Source of the DNA: Peribolospora baueri
Taxonomy: Eukaryota > Basidiomycota > Peribolosporomycetes > Peribolosporales > Peribolosporaceae
DNA: 64,000 nt
Assembly: GCA_029717555.1 (NCBI GenBank)
Contig: JAMDHS010000018.1
Span: 124,001 to 188,000, forward strand
Reading direction: 5' to 3'
Numbering within the stretch: position 1 is the stretch's first letter; every line of letters begins with the position of its first letter. The position numbers were made by a program, and so were the translations under genes. Under the pieces are notes generated by a model. The model made no database searches. It had not been told where the DNA came from and was given only the letters and a program-made list of their open reading frames with translations. Below, in pieces: positions 11,102 to 21,806 of this stretch.

Positions 11102-11697
11102 GCGCGGCGATGGGATTGGGTGTCTTTTGGCGGGGTGGCATGGCATGGCATGGCGGGCCGGAGGTCTGACGCAGTTGAGACGAGACGAATGGGATGATCG
11201 AAGCGGTAGAGGTACGGACGGACGAGGAGGATGTGACGCGGAGTCTCGAGGACCTTATCTTGGTCGTTCCATTCATTGGACATATCACCCTTTCGCCCGC
11301 CCGCCGACCGTTCCCTCCCTCTCTTCTCCTTACAAAACGACGTCGTCGTATCTCGTCAAGTCAAGTCGCGTCGCGTCGCGCTTCCCCGCTTGACACTCGC
11401 CGGTTCGGACTTTTTTCTTTTTTTGAATTTCTTCGCATTCTCCACTCGCACCCCTCTGCCATCCTCTTCCTTCCATGCCCGATCTAGTTCGGGCTAATGT
11501 GGGCGTACTCGCTCGTTCCCTGCACACACGCCCCTCGGCGACGGCCGAGGAGAGGGTATACAGGCGAAGGGACGAGGAAACGCAAGTGATGAAACGAAAA
11601 CGAAAAAGAAACCAAAAGCCCGCCGCGCCGCATCTTCAATGTCCGGAGAAGAGGTTCGAACATCTAGAGGTGGTCGAAGAGGGAAGGCGGGACGGCT
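11102..11697. other. convergent 3' spacer
   Basis: This 600 bp lies between the 3' ends of NAA50 (plus) and KPR1 (minus). It contains pyrimidine-rich stretches and no recognisable gene. Confidence 0.5.
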
Positions 11698-13344
11698 TCA
11701 AAGGTTGCCCGCGGCGGGATGCGCCTTCTCCCTCTTGTTGCGGTCGTCGATGGCCTTGACGAGCGTATAGATGGTTTGGAGCACCGGAGTGGAGATGCCG
11801 AGCGCCTTGGCCTTGCGGAGGACGTTGCCGTGGATGACCTGTGGGGGGGGGCGATGGGAGAGGAAGGTCAGAGCGATCCCATTGGAACGGATCCGACCGC
11901 GGAGCGGGAAGTATGGAGACGAGGCGAGCGAGAGGCGCGGGCGGCGAACGCACCTCCACCTCGGTTTCCCTGCCCCTCTTCACGTCCTCCATCATGCTGC
12001 TCATCAGCCCCGCCGGGCCGACCACCTTCTCCTGCGCCCTGGCCCTGCGATAAAGGCGCTCCGGCAGCGCTTCGTCCAGCGGCAAGCCGAGCGCCCTGGC
12101 GACGGCCACGACCTCTGCCATTATCGCGAGGGCAACGTCGATGGAGTGCGGGGCGGAGGCGGCAAAGTAGTATCCGGTGGGGGATTGGGTGACGGCGGTG
12201 ATGCCGTTCCACGCCGCGTTCCACGCCGTCTTCTCCCACCGCTTCGCTTGCATCGCCTGCGGCTCCAGCACGGTGAAGTGTGTGCCGCCGGCGGTGAGGA
12301 GCTTGGAGAAGCGATCGAGACAGGATTGTTCGAGCGCCGTGGGCGAGAAGTGGGCGGCATCGACCGGCAGGAGACCGATTTCCATCGCCTCTTCATTTCG
12401 GTGCTGGACCCGGGCAAGTGTCAGACGAGATAGGTGAGCACGAGGCAGACGCGCAAGTCAGGCGGAAACGAGACCGTTTTGCTCGCTCACCTCGACGACA
12501 TTGTGGGACGTCTGGACGGCCAACGCCCAAGTCTGACCGACGGAGGTGATTTGGGAGATGCGAAGGCACCGTTAGCGAGGCACCGGCGTGTCCAAGTCAG
12601 ATGGATGGATCGGTTGCGAGGACGCTCACTACACAAGTGATGATGGGGTTTTTGGGCCACCTCTGGCGGTAGGGATCCTCATTGCCCACGCCGTTCTGGA
12701 TGACGACGATCGTCGTCCCCTCCTCACCGGCCTCCTCGTCGGTTTCGGTGACGAAGGGCTCGAGCATCTCCGCCGGCGAGGGCCGCGCGTCGGGCAGCGC
12801 CTTGGTCGTGACGACGACGTAGGAGAAGCGGCGTGTGGAACCGGCGAGAGGTCGGGAGGTGGAGGCTGCGGGGAAGACTGCAGATGGGGAGAGGGACAAC
12901 GGGTTCGTTAGGGGGACCGTCGAGCGTGCAGGACACGCGAAGGTTGCTCACGGTCCGCGAAAGGGACTTGATGTTCGCCGAGCCGGATCGACTTGACGGA
13001 GAGACCCTTGGTGGGAGAAAACGCGAGCCACGATCCAATCGCAGTCAGTGCCTGGGGCTCGCGAACGCGCCAGTCTAGAGTCTGGCAATTGGCAAAGAAA
13101 AAAGTGTGTGAAAGGGGGAAAGCGGCAGAGGCTCACATTGTCTTTGACGGGCTCGTAGTTGCTCCTCGCGATCGCGCTCACGTTGACGAGGCGAGAGAGG
13201 TGGAATATGAGAGCGTAGAAAGAGCCGATGCTGTGCGTTCGGAAAGAAGAAAAGTAAAATGAGTGGGGCGGTGGGGGTGGAAGACGAGAGAAGGCAACAA
13301 ACGGCAACGCACGCGCCCAGGCCGACACACAGCACCTCCTCCAT
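11698..13344 (-). CDS. 2-dehydropantoate 2-reductase (ketopantoate reductase), KPR1
   Basis: Seven exons: 13344-13313, 13230-13137, 13006-12952, 12877-12630, 12532-12491, 12403-11954 and 11838-11698, giving 353 residues; an in-frame Met at 13383 would add 13. The first splice builds the NADP-binding motif VLCVGLGAIGSFYA. Later come FSYVVVTTKALPDA, TTIVVIQNGVGNE, the catalytic block WEKTAWNAAWNGITAV (Lys215, Asn219, Asn223, matching the Lys-x3-Asn-x3-Asn of PanE), SSMMEDVKRGRETEVE with the catalytic Glu, and a C-terminal helix bundle. It reduces ketopantoate to pantoate for pantothenate and CoA synthesis. Intron 2 needs an AAG acceptor (13009-13007) to match the paralog exactly; the alternative CCAG at 13084-13082 would add 25 in-frame residues. 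Exon sizes 94, 55 and 42 are the same as in KPR2 at 18.2 kb. Confidence 0.9.
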
Positions 13345-14475
13345 CTTCGCTGGCCTTTTGCAGTCATCGTCGACGGGGCTCATGACCGAGTGTGCTTTCT
13401 TTCTTCTCTTCCTTGAGGCGGCGGCGTGGCGGACGACGATGGTGAGGCGAACGCGACGTGTGCTATGGAAACAGGAGGGGAGGGGAGGGAGAGGAGGGGA
13501 AGACGAAGGGGGAACGTGCGAAGGGAATAGAGGGAGGAAGGAAGGGCGGGGGTTTCAGCCGTCGGGTCGGTCTCGTCGCTCTTCTATCTGACGGCGACGG
13601 GTTACTCACTCACTCCAGCAACAGCAACAGCAACAGACTCTCAACAGCGGTCAGTCCAGCTGAAAGAAGCAGCGACGCAGCGACTCAAGCGACGACGTGT
13701 GAACGGATGGATAGTGTAGAAGGAGCGAATCGAGGAAGAAGAAAGAAGTTATCTTGATCTCCACCTCGCTTCTGTCGGTACCGACCGACCGCGGACGGAC
13801 GGACGGACGATCGGACCGAGGGACCGGAAAGACGGCAGAAAGACGCGGCGAAGCGCGTCGCGACTCTTTCCCGTTTCTTCCCGGCTGGCCTGGGCAGGGC
13901 AGGCGGATGGATGAACGAGATCATACGGTAGATGAGATGAGATGAGACGAGAGATAGTATTCATAAAAACCAGGACAGATGTAGACAGACGGGCGACAGA
14001 GAGCGGAAGGAAAAGAAAGAGAAAGGGAAAGAAAGAGGAGACGACGAGGGCGAGGGCGGGACGAGCGAGGGGAGGGGCGGTCGTGAAAAGCCACGACACG
14101 ATAGGACGATCGAGGCGAATGGAAAAAGTCCGATAGATACGAGAAGGTTGAGGGGAGGTGGTGCTGACGTAGAGGGGGGGAAGGGAAAGCCGACGTCGAT
14201 GAGCCGGTCGAGTGAGTTGGGAAGGGGAAAGAGGGAAAGAAAGAAGAAAGGAGACAAGACGAGGCACTGTCCGCGAATCGAACAACAACCGACCGAAGCC
14301 GACCCACGACCCACGACGACGGCAAACCGACAAACTACCGAACATACCAAGGCGAGAGGGAGAAAAAAAAGGAAGGAAAAAGAAAAAGAAAAAGAAAAGG
14401 AAAAACTGGATTGGGAGGATTAGGATCCATGCCGTGGTCACTGCTCACTCAACCAAGAACTTTGAGCGGCAAGGG

Positions 14476-14510
<35 letters not shown>

Positions 14511-14678
14511 CGAGGGAAAAAAAGGAGGGAAAAGCAAGGGGGTTCCGTGCGTATACGGTGAGCGGTAAAATGGTGGATGGTGACCTGAAATGGGGCGAAA
14601 TCATCCGTTCGACTCTTGTCGTCGTCGTCGGCACGCTGCGCCGCGGCTCTATAGCAACCCCTCTCCCCCCCTGCTTCA
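13345..14678. other. low-complexity intergenic region
   Basis: This 1.3 kb lies between two minus-strand genes. It is dominated by purine-rich plus-strand sequence (GGAAAGAAAGA-type) and includes a 34-A tract. The long open frames on the minus strand here are runs of Phe, Leu, Ser and Arg caused by this bias and are not credible genes. The promoter of KPR1 should lie at its left edge. Confidence 0.5.
14476..14509. repeat. 34-bp A tract
   Basis: An uninterrupted run of 34 A on the plus strand (T on the sense strand of the upstream guanylyltransferase gene), about 170 bp past that gene's stop codon. It may be an old poly(A) tail of a retroposed sequence or simple slippage; nothing recognisable precedes it. 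Confidence 0.9.
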
Positions 14679-16590
14679 TCACAAGAGGTGCTTCTTGCCC
14701 GCCTCCTTGCATCTCGCGACGAGCTTCTTGACCTCTTGGCTCCTAGCGTGCGTCGTGACGAGAAGCGCATCGGGCGTATCGACGACGACAACGTCGTCGA
14801 CGCCGAGGAGGGCGACGACGCGCCCTGCGGCGGGGATGACGACGCCGCCAGCGACTTTCTCCGTCACCACGAGCGAGTGGTCGCCGAGGATGCGCGGCTG
14901 GTGTGGCTCGGCGGGGAGCATCTCGGCGAGCGATGTGAAATCACCCACGTCATCCCAGCCGAACGTGGCGGGCACGACGGCGACCTTGCCCTCGGCCGCC
15001 GCTGGCTCGGCGACGGCGTGGTCGATGGCGATCTTGGGCAGGTCGTGCCAGTACTTTTGGAAGGCCTCCTCCTTGGCCGCCTCGGTCGCCTTGGCGTCCT
15101 CGAGCACGTCCGCGATCTGGTTCAAGCCCCGGGCGAGGTTGGGCTCGTACTTCTCGAGGAGGTCCATGAGGACGGTGGCCTTGACGACGAACATGCCCGC
15201 ATTCCAGCGGTAGTCGCCCGTGGCGAGGTACTTTGCCGCCGTGCGCGCGTCGGGCTTCTCCTTGAACTGGAGCACGGTGCGCGCATTAGGCGACTCGTGC
15301 ATGCCCAGCTTGTCGCCCAGCTTGATGTACCCGAAACCGGTGGCGGGAGAGGAGGGGGCGATACCGATGGTCACCAGGTGGCCGGCGCGGGCGACGGCGA
15401 CGGCCTCGACGACGGCGTGCTCGAAGGCGTCCGCGCCGCTGATCATGTGGTCCGCCGCAAAGGAGCCCAGGACGGCCTCCGGGTTACGACGGGCGAGCAC
15501 AGCGGCGGCGAGGCCGATTGCGCCGGCCGATTCACGCGGTGAGGGCTCGGCGAGCAGGTTGGCCACTTGCAGCTCCGGCAGTTGGTCGCGCACGCCCGCG
15601 GCATGGCGCTGGCCGGTGACGACGACCAGGCGATCGGGGCCGGAAAGAGGGAGGAGACGGTCTAGGAAGAGAAGTCAACCATTGAGCGAACGTCCGCGTG
15701 CGCTGGTCGAGCTCTAGCAAAAGGGCCACTCACCCCACGTGTTCTGGATGAGCGTCCTGCCTCTGCCCGTGAGATCGAGCAAGAACTTGGGACACGCCTC
15801 CCTAGAGAGGGGCCACAAGCGGGTGCCGGCGCCGCCGGCGGGGACGACGGCCCAAAAGTCCTTGATGTCGTACATCTTGCGGGGCTCAATGGGGCGGGCG
15901 AAGGGGGACGAAGGGGGTTGGAGGAAGAAGGCGGGCGGTTGGGGGAGGCCGGCGACGCTGGTCCGGGGACTGGTGACGGGACTCCTGCCGACGCCGTTCA
16001 AGTTGGGAAAGCCACCAGGGCTTGGACTGTTGCTGTGGTGTTGAGAGTACTGGCCATGTGGGTGGTGTCCGCCGGGGACGCCGTAGCCGTAGCCGTTGGC
16101 ATGGCCGTTGGCGTGTCCGTTGCCGGTGCCGGCGCTGAGCGAGGACTTTACTTGGCGCTCCAAGTCGATGTTGGACTGGCGGAGGTCAGCGCACTCGTGG
16201 CGAAGGGAGGCAATGTCGAGTTGCTGTACGGCATCGAGAGGACGGGGGTGTGGTGAGCCAGGAGCTACGCAAGTAGTCGAGCAAGAAAATGGGGGGGGCT
16301 GGGATTGGGGCAGCGGGGCTCGGGCGGTGGAGACATATGCGCCTATATAGGTATCTTTCTATCTATCTATCTATCTATCTATCCTCCCACCTTCTTCCTT
16401 CTTCCGTCTTCCTTCCCCGCCTGGTCTGACCCGGATCGTCCAGATGCGAGAGCACGTCGTGGGAACAAGGGAAGAAGGTAGGCGGATGACAAGGGGAAGG
16501 GAAAGGTAAGCTCACCGACTTCTCGAGCATGGCCACGATCTGCCTGAGCATGGCGTCGGTGGAGTCGCCGGGGGCGAGGGGAGCTGCCAT
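14679..16590 (-). CDS. mannose-1-phosphate guanylyltransferase, ManC (bacterial) type, with coiled-coil N-terminus
   Basis: Three exons (16590-16516, 16223-15734, 15661-14679) give 515 residues. Residues 1-55 form a short helical coiled-coil region (DAMLRQIVAMLEKS, SLRHECADLRQSNIDLERQV). A Gly/His/Asn/Pro-rich linker of about 75 residues follows, then the catalytic domain from about residue 145: AVVPAGGAGTRLWPLS and PKFLLDL (nucleotide binding), FAADHMI, TGFGYIKLG, QFKEKPD, YRWNAGMFV, FGWDDVGDF. This is the COG0836/ManC pattern, not that of the eukaryotic PSA1/MPG1 enzyme. It makes GDP-mannose from mannose-1-phosphate and GTP for glycan synthesis. No phosphomannose-isomerase domain follows, unlike many bacterial fused forms. 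Horizontal origin is possible but not shown here. Intron 1 (292 bp) is long for this window and carries a TCTA microsatellite. Confidence 0.88.
16358..16383. repeat. (TCTA)n microsatellite
   Basis: About six TCTA units lie in the first intron of the guanylyltransferase gene. No coding effect. Confidence 0.9.
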
Positions 16591-18196
16591 GGTGGGCGTT
16601 GTGTGGTGGGAGAAGTCCGCGAGGGGATGGCGGTGATAAGGGCTGAGCTCGTGAGGACGGGGCGGAGAGGGAGACCGGAGGGGAGGGGAGGGGAGGAAGG
16701 AGGAGGAGGAGGAAGGGCAGCGATGGGAGATGGGAGGAGGGGAGGATGATGATGATGATGATGATGATGATGGTGAGCGAACAAGAAAGAGCGCAAGCAG
16801 TCCGATGTGCGATGTCGGCTGTCAGTGTGCCGTTGACGTCGTCCGTTGTCGTCGCCGCCCTGAAGTGACAGACCAGCCTCGAGTGAGCGCGCCAGCGACG
16901 AGCCTAAGCCCGAGCCAACGAGCCGTAGCAACCGACCGTCGATCTGCACGCGCCTCCGATTTCAGCCATCATCAGCCACCCATCAGCCAACAGCAGCCAT
17001 CGGCCCCCAGCCTCGCACAGGTCGCCGCAGCAGCTGCGCAGCCGGATCATCGTCGCGTCCACCCCGGCCATTCCTTTTCTAGCTCGCCTCCAAGCCCAGC
17101 CCACTCGCATCGAACACAGCCATGCCCTCCTGAACGAGCGAGGAAGGATCGAGCGCGTGCGAGGGATCCTCCTTTTCCGGTCTTGCTTCCTGCCATCCTT
17201 CCCTTTCCTCCAACTTCCATCCCGCCCTTCCGTCGTCCTCCCGTCGCCCACAACATACCGCCGCCCTTCTCTCCTCCAGCCCCTTCTTACGTGCGAGCGA
17301 ATGAACAAACGTACTTTACTTCCCTCGGAACCCGCCCTTCTCCCTTCCATCCCTTCCTCCTCATAGCCCATCATATCAGGTCCCGCGCCTACCACCGCCC
17401 TCTTCGACGTCGACGACCTCCGCTCCGCTCCACGCAGGCAAGCCTCCGCGTCGGAAGCTAGCTAGTCTTGTATTCGTTACTTCCTCCTCACCCGCGAGCC
17501 AAGCAAAGCAAAGCAGCACACACACAGACGCCCGCGCTTCTTGAACGCTGGTCACGCACCGTGCCCTCTGCTACGCACATGCGCGGGAAGGAAAAGAGGA
17601 CAGCGCGATCGGCGGGCGAACTGAAATGCTTGCGTTCCCGGATCGCCCGTCCACCTTCCGCACAGACCTAGTGATTCGAGTACGGAGAAGACGGGAATAG
17701 CTCGACGGCGCGTGTACATGGGCAATGAGTGTGGTCACTCTCGGCAGGCCAACACGCCTGCACATCAGCGTCGCATGGCTCGGAGCGGCGAAGGGGAGAT
17801 GACACAGGTCGCCCTGCAGCGCACCGCCGCACGGGATCGTCGCGGAGATCGCCCCGAAGAGGTAAGGGTAAAGAAAGAGATGGAGGGAGGACAGCGTCCG
17901 TCTCCAGGTCGCTCGCACCGACTGCGGCTCGCCCCGATACTACCCGCGTCTGCGCGTCGATCGCCGTCTTCGCCGCTTTCTCCGCCCTCGCCCGCCGTCG
18001 TTGCGTCCAACGCACGGATCCCGATCTCTCTCCATTCGCCAGCCTATCGCGAGACCAACCCCTCCCCTCGTCTCCCTCTCCCTCTCCCTCTCCGTCTTCT
18101 GTCTTCTGTCGTCGTCTTCGGCTTCGACTTGAGTGGCCATCGACGAGTCTTTGCTTTGCCATTCGATTGGACGATCGACGACGGGCCGAGCGAGAG
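16591..18196. other. divergent intergenic region, likely shared promoter
   Basis: This 1.6 kb lies between the divergent starts of the guanylyltransferase gene (minus) and KPR2 (plus). It has a (GAT)n repeat at 16744-16772, C/T-rich stretches typical of fungal promoters, and no convincing coding frame. Confidence 0.5.
16744..16772. repeat. (GAT)n microsatellite
   Basis: About nine GAT units, 150 bp upstream of the guanylyltransferase start codon. Confidence 0.9.
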
Positions 18197-21006
18197 ATGG
18201 AAGAGAGCGTTTTGGTGTACGGCTTGGGAGCGTGAGCATCCGTCCCCCTTCCTTCTCCTCTCCTTTTTCGCTTTCTTTCTTTCACTCTACTGTGCGACTG
18301 TACGCTAATTCTAACTACTACGTCTCCTCCAGCGTCGGCACCTTTTACGCCTCCCTTCTCGCCCGCTCCGGCTCGGCGCGCGTGAGCGCCGTGGTGAGGA
18401 ATGACTTGGAGTACGTCAGGGCCAAGGTGCGTTGAGGCAGCCGAGGCTGCCCTTCTTCTTCAACACGACACGCATGACTGGGTTCTCTTCCTCTTACCTC
18501 TCCCTCGTACCCCATCAGGGCCTGACCATCCGGAGCAAGGCGCTTGGCGAACAACGTTTCTTCCTCGACGAAGGTGAGCCTCGCACGATGTCTTCATTAG
18601 TCGCTTCGGCTCCGCTCCGCGCCTCTCTTTCGTCTCCTTCCTTCACCTCTCATTCCCACTCGCTTTTCTTTCCCGCAATCCCACACCGCCCGTCGGCAGT
18701 CTTTTCCTTCAACCGACCTCCACCCACAACCCGCCGCTCCTTCTCCTTCATCCTTGTCACCGCCAAATCCGTCCTCGACGCATCCCCTTCCCTGCCCGAG
18801 TCGCTCGAACCTTACGTCACCGACGGGGAGACGACGATCGTACTGTTGACGAATGGGATGGGAACGGAGGAACTCATTACGGCTAGGTGGCCTAGGAACG
18901 CCGTGTTGGTCGGCTTGGTGAGTTTCAGGGACGGCGTATGCAACGACATATGCGGATGCAGGACCGTGGATGGCCGCCGCGGACATGGATCGGTCTAACG
19001 TTAGAGAACGTTGGGAGGAAAGGGCCGCTCATAAATGCGTTTAAACCCATTCATTTGGCTCCTGCAGCCGTGGGTTGTCGCTACGAAGGTAGACCCAGGT
19101 GTCTTTGAGGTGAGCGAGCGTCCTTGTCCGACCTCCCGTCCGACTTGCATTCAACCGAGGCCTCGATGTTCAAACAATCCCTTCCTGATACGCATACTCC
19201 CTCCCCCCATCTCCTTCCTCAGCACGCCAACGACCAAGGCCTCGAACTCGGCATCCTCCCTCGCCAAGGCGACGCCACTTTCGCCGCGGACGAGTCCCGC
19301 CTCCACGTCTTGGCAGCGCTGCTCCGTCGCGGCGGCGCCGAAGTTGACGTGCTCGAACCTGCGCGCCTTGCGCAGCGGAGATGGGAGAAGCTCATCTGGT
19401 GGGGCTTTCACAGATTTGCACGGATGGCTGAGGCGCCTTTCGGATGGTCCCTCCAACCGGACTGACCATTAAATTTCCTTTTCTTTCCCCCTTTTCTGCG
19501 TTCTTTCGGCCGACTGGCAGGTCCTCCACCTGGTCCGCATGTACGTCGCTCTCGATGCTCCTAACCGGATCATTTCTATCCTCCTCGCCCGAGGCACCCA
19601 GGGCTGCACTCAAGCTCATGGACGAGCTCATCTCCGTGGCGAGGGCGGCAGGTGTGTCACTCAGGGAAGGTCTGGCGGAAGACATGCTCGCGAAATGTCA
19701 GCGTGTCGGCGCGGGCTCGGCTGGTGGGGTAGGGGAAGAGGGGATGAGGACGACGATGATGGACGATGTCAGAGCGGAGAGGAGGACCGAGGTCGAGGTA
19801 AGTCGCTGCGGTCCCCGGTTCGCTACACTTCGCGCGTCCGTCTGCGTGCTGACAGCCTTACGTCTTCAATTCTCGGCATTTTAGGCACTCCTCGGGTACC
19901 CTCTTCGCAAAGCTCGCGAATTGGGTATTACCACGCCCGCGCTAGAGACGAACTATGTCCTGCTCAAGGCGATCGACGAGCGCAACGCGAGATCGCGCGA
20001 GGAACGCAAGCGCTTCCGGTCTCCGAAACGCGCCCGTCACCTGCAAGCCTACTCCTCGTCCTCCGGCGCCGCCGCCACTGCGTTTCCAAGGCCGGACCGC
20101 AGTCCCGATAAGCTTTCTATTGTTGTCGAGGGGATGACGGGAGAGAAGCGCAAGGCAATGACGCCACCGCAAACCGACCTCCGTCCTTCTTCCCGACCTC
20201 CTCCGCCGGCGAGACACTCTGACGCGGAGGGCGGAATGCCCGCCACGCCGGGCTCGGGATCCGTCTACTCCTTCCTCGGGCCTTCGCCTTCCATTGTCGG
20301 CGTCTCTCCCCATTCCCCTTCTTTACCCCTCGCCCGACCCTCCTTTGCCGCTTCCCCCACCGCCTCCATGTCCCGCGGCATCGCCGCCGCCGCTGCCCCC
20401 GCGCCCAGCTCGACCTCCTCGCCGGAGCGCAAACGCCGCCGCCGCACCACAAAGGCCGAGTCCGCGTTCCTCCTCGAAGCCTTCGCGGAGAACCCGTTCC
20501 CGGACGCGGCGCGGCGCAGCACGCTCGCTCAGGCGCTCGGCATGAGCGCGCGCGCCGTGCAGGTGTGGTTCCAGAACCGGAGGAGCGCGGAGAAGCTTCG
20601 CGCGGGGAGGTACGATCCGGCGAAGACGAAGAGGGAGGACGGAGACAGAGACGGGGACGGGGACGAGGAGCATGGCGGGTGGGGTTTGGGGGAAGGGGAG
20701 GACTGGAACGAGGAGGGGAATGGGGAGGGGGGAAGGGAGGTTCGAGAGCGTGGGAGCGCAGACGGTCATCGCGAGCTTTGGGCAGAGGCGCCCGAGCAAG
20801 GCCTACGGCGAGGCGGGCAGACACCGACGAGGGGCTCCCGCTCGCACCATCTCGCCCACGACACCGGCGGTGGCTCCGAGGACGCGAGCCGGCCCGACGC
20901 CGCAGAGTGGACAACTGGCGCGGCCGTCGCGGCGGCTGCGGTTGCAGCATCGGCATCGGCTTCCGGCGTCGAGGTTGGCTTGGCCGCGCCCATCGAGCTG
21001 TCCTGA
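18197..21006 (+). CDS. ketopantoate-reductase-like protein (KPR2) fused to a homeodomain
   Basis: Eight exons (18197-18231, 18333-18426, 18519-18573, 18700-18917, 19068-19109, 19223-19398, 19521-19797, 19885-21006) join in phase to 672 residues. Residues 1 to about 345 follow ketopantoate reductase KPR1 exon by exon: NADP motif VLVYGLGAVGTFYA, FSFILVTAKSVLDA, TTIVLLTNGMGTEE, WEKLIWSSTWSACTSLS, RTEVEALLGYPLRKARELG, AIDERNARS. The last exon does not stop there. It continues without a stop through about 130 low-complexity residues into a homeodomain at about 483-542 (RRRRTTKAESAFLLEAF, ALGMSARAVQVWFQNRRSAE), then an acidic and Ala-rich tail. Catalytic Lys204 and the late Glu remain, but the two substrate-side Asn are Ser208 and Ser212 and the Ser pair before the Glu is Thr. 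Binding of NADP(H) without normal reduction, coupled to DNA binding, is inferred. An independent homeobox gene starting at an internal Met (e.g. 20134) cannot be excluded. Confidence 0.8.
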
Positions 21007-21547
21007 TGCGGGTACTTTGAGAAGAGCGTGAGGTCTCTCTCTCTCTCTCTCTCGCTGTCTCTCTTTCTTCCGTTTCGCCCTTCTTCCGTCTTCAGATCCC
21101 ATTTCGAATTCCTCCACCTCGTGTGTCCATCTCGTCGATGGCCCCTTTTCCCGCACATACCATTTTTGAGGCGGCAGGATTTGTATCGCCCACCCGCATG
21201 TGACCTATCTATACTATACGTGCGGTACGGTACGACTGCTATCACTATATACTAGTGCTCGGCCCTCCTCGTCCCCTTCCTGGCGATGCGTGACGTGATG
21301 GGCATGGAAGGGAAGAGAGAGAGGCCCAGTGAACGCTGATGCTGAAGCGGGAGGCGGAAAGAAGCGCTCTGCCGCTGGCTGGTCGGCTCAGCTCGGCGCC
21401 AGAGTCAAGAGTCAGACAGACGGCTTCAAACGAGGAGGAGCTCTTGGCCATGTTTCACCTCCCTTCCGTCGCTTGGTCTGGAAGTGAAGTGAAGTGATAT
21501 GGTGTGATGTGATTGATAGATAGAGGACACATGAGGTGGAGAGATAG
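21007..21547. other. 3' flank of the fusion gene
   Basis: Contains a (CT)n run at about 21033-21065 and T/C-rich sequence, probably the 3' UTR and terminator of the fusion gene. No gene seen. Confidence 0.45.
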
Positions 21548-21806
21548 AAAGAGAAGGGACGTCGACGGGAAAGAGACAGCAGGGAAGCAAACCAAAAAAA
21601 AGAAAAAGAAAAAGAAAAAAACCTTTACAATCCAGGCCAAGCAGCACCTAGGCGAAAGCGGGCCGACCGCCCTCACGACCACCTCTCCCTCTCCCTATGC
21701 TGGGTCAGCACTCCGACCGTCTGGCCTGTCATCTTCGCCTTGTCATCCGCCTTCACATCATCCTCTGCCACTTTCTCATGAGCTTCCGGGCTCCACACCC
21801 ACCTCC
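21548..21806. repeat. dispersed repeat, copy 2 (about 259 bp)
   Basis: Same orientation and near-identical to 6132-6371. The shared start is AAAGAGAAGGGACGTCGACG and the shared end lies near the sequence ACCCACCTC. This copy has an expanded AAAAAG tract. As in copy 1, what follows on its right side is different sequence, so the block moved or was duplicated as a unit. Confidence 0.8.

Noticed and set aside
11719-12433. Plus-strand frames antisense to KPR1
   Set aside because: Explained by the minus-strand KPR1 exons, which have family motifs and matching splice phases.
13749-14441. 230-codon minus-strand open frame with hydrophobic runs
   Set aside because: Made of Phe/Leu/Ser repeats from purine-biased low-complexity DNA; no splice context, no family resemblance.
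20117-20956. 279-codon frame antisense to the homeodomain exon
   Set aside because: Arg/Pro/Ser-rich mirror of a biased coding strand; the plus-strand homeodomain explains the openness.
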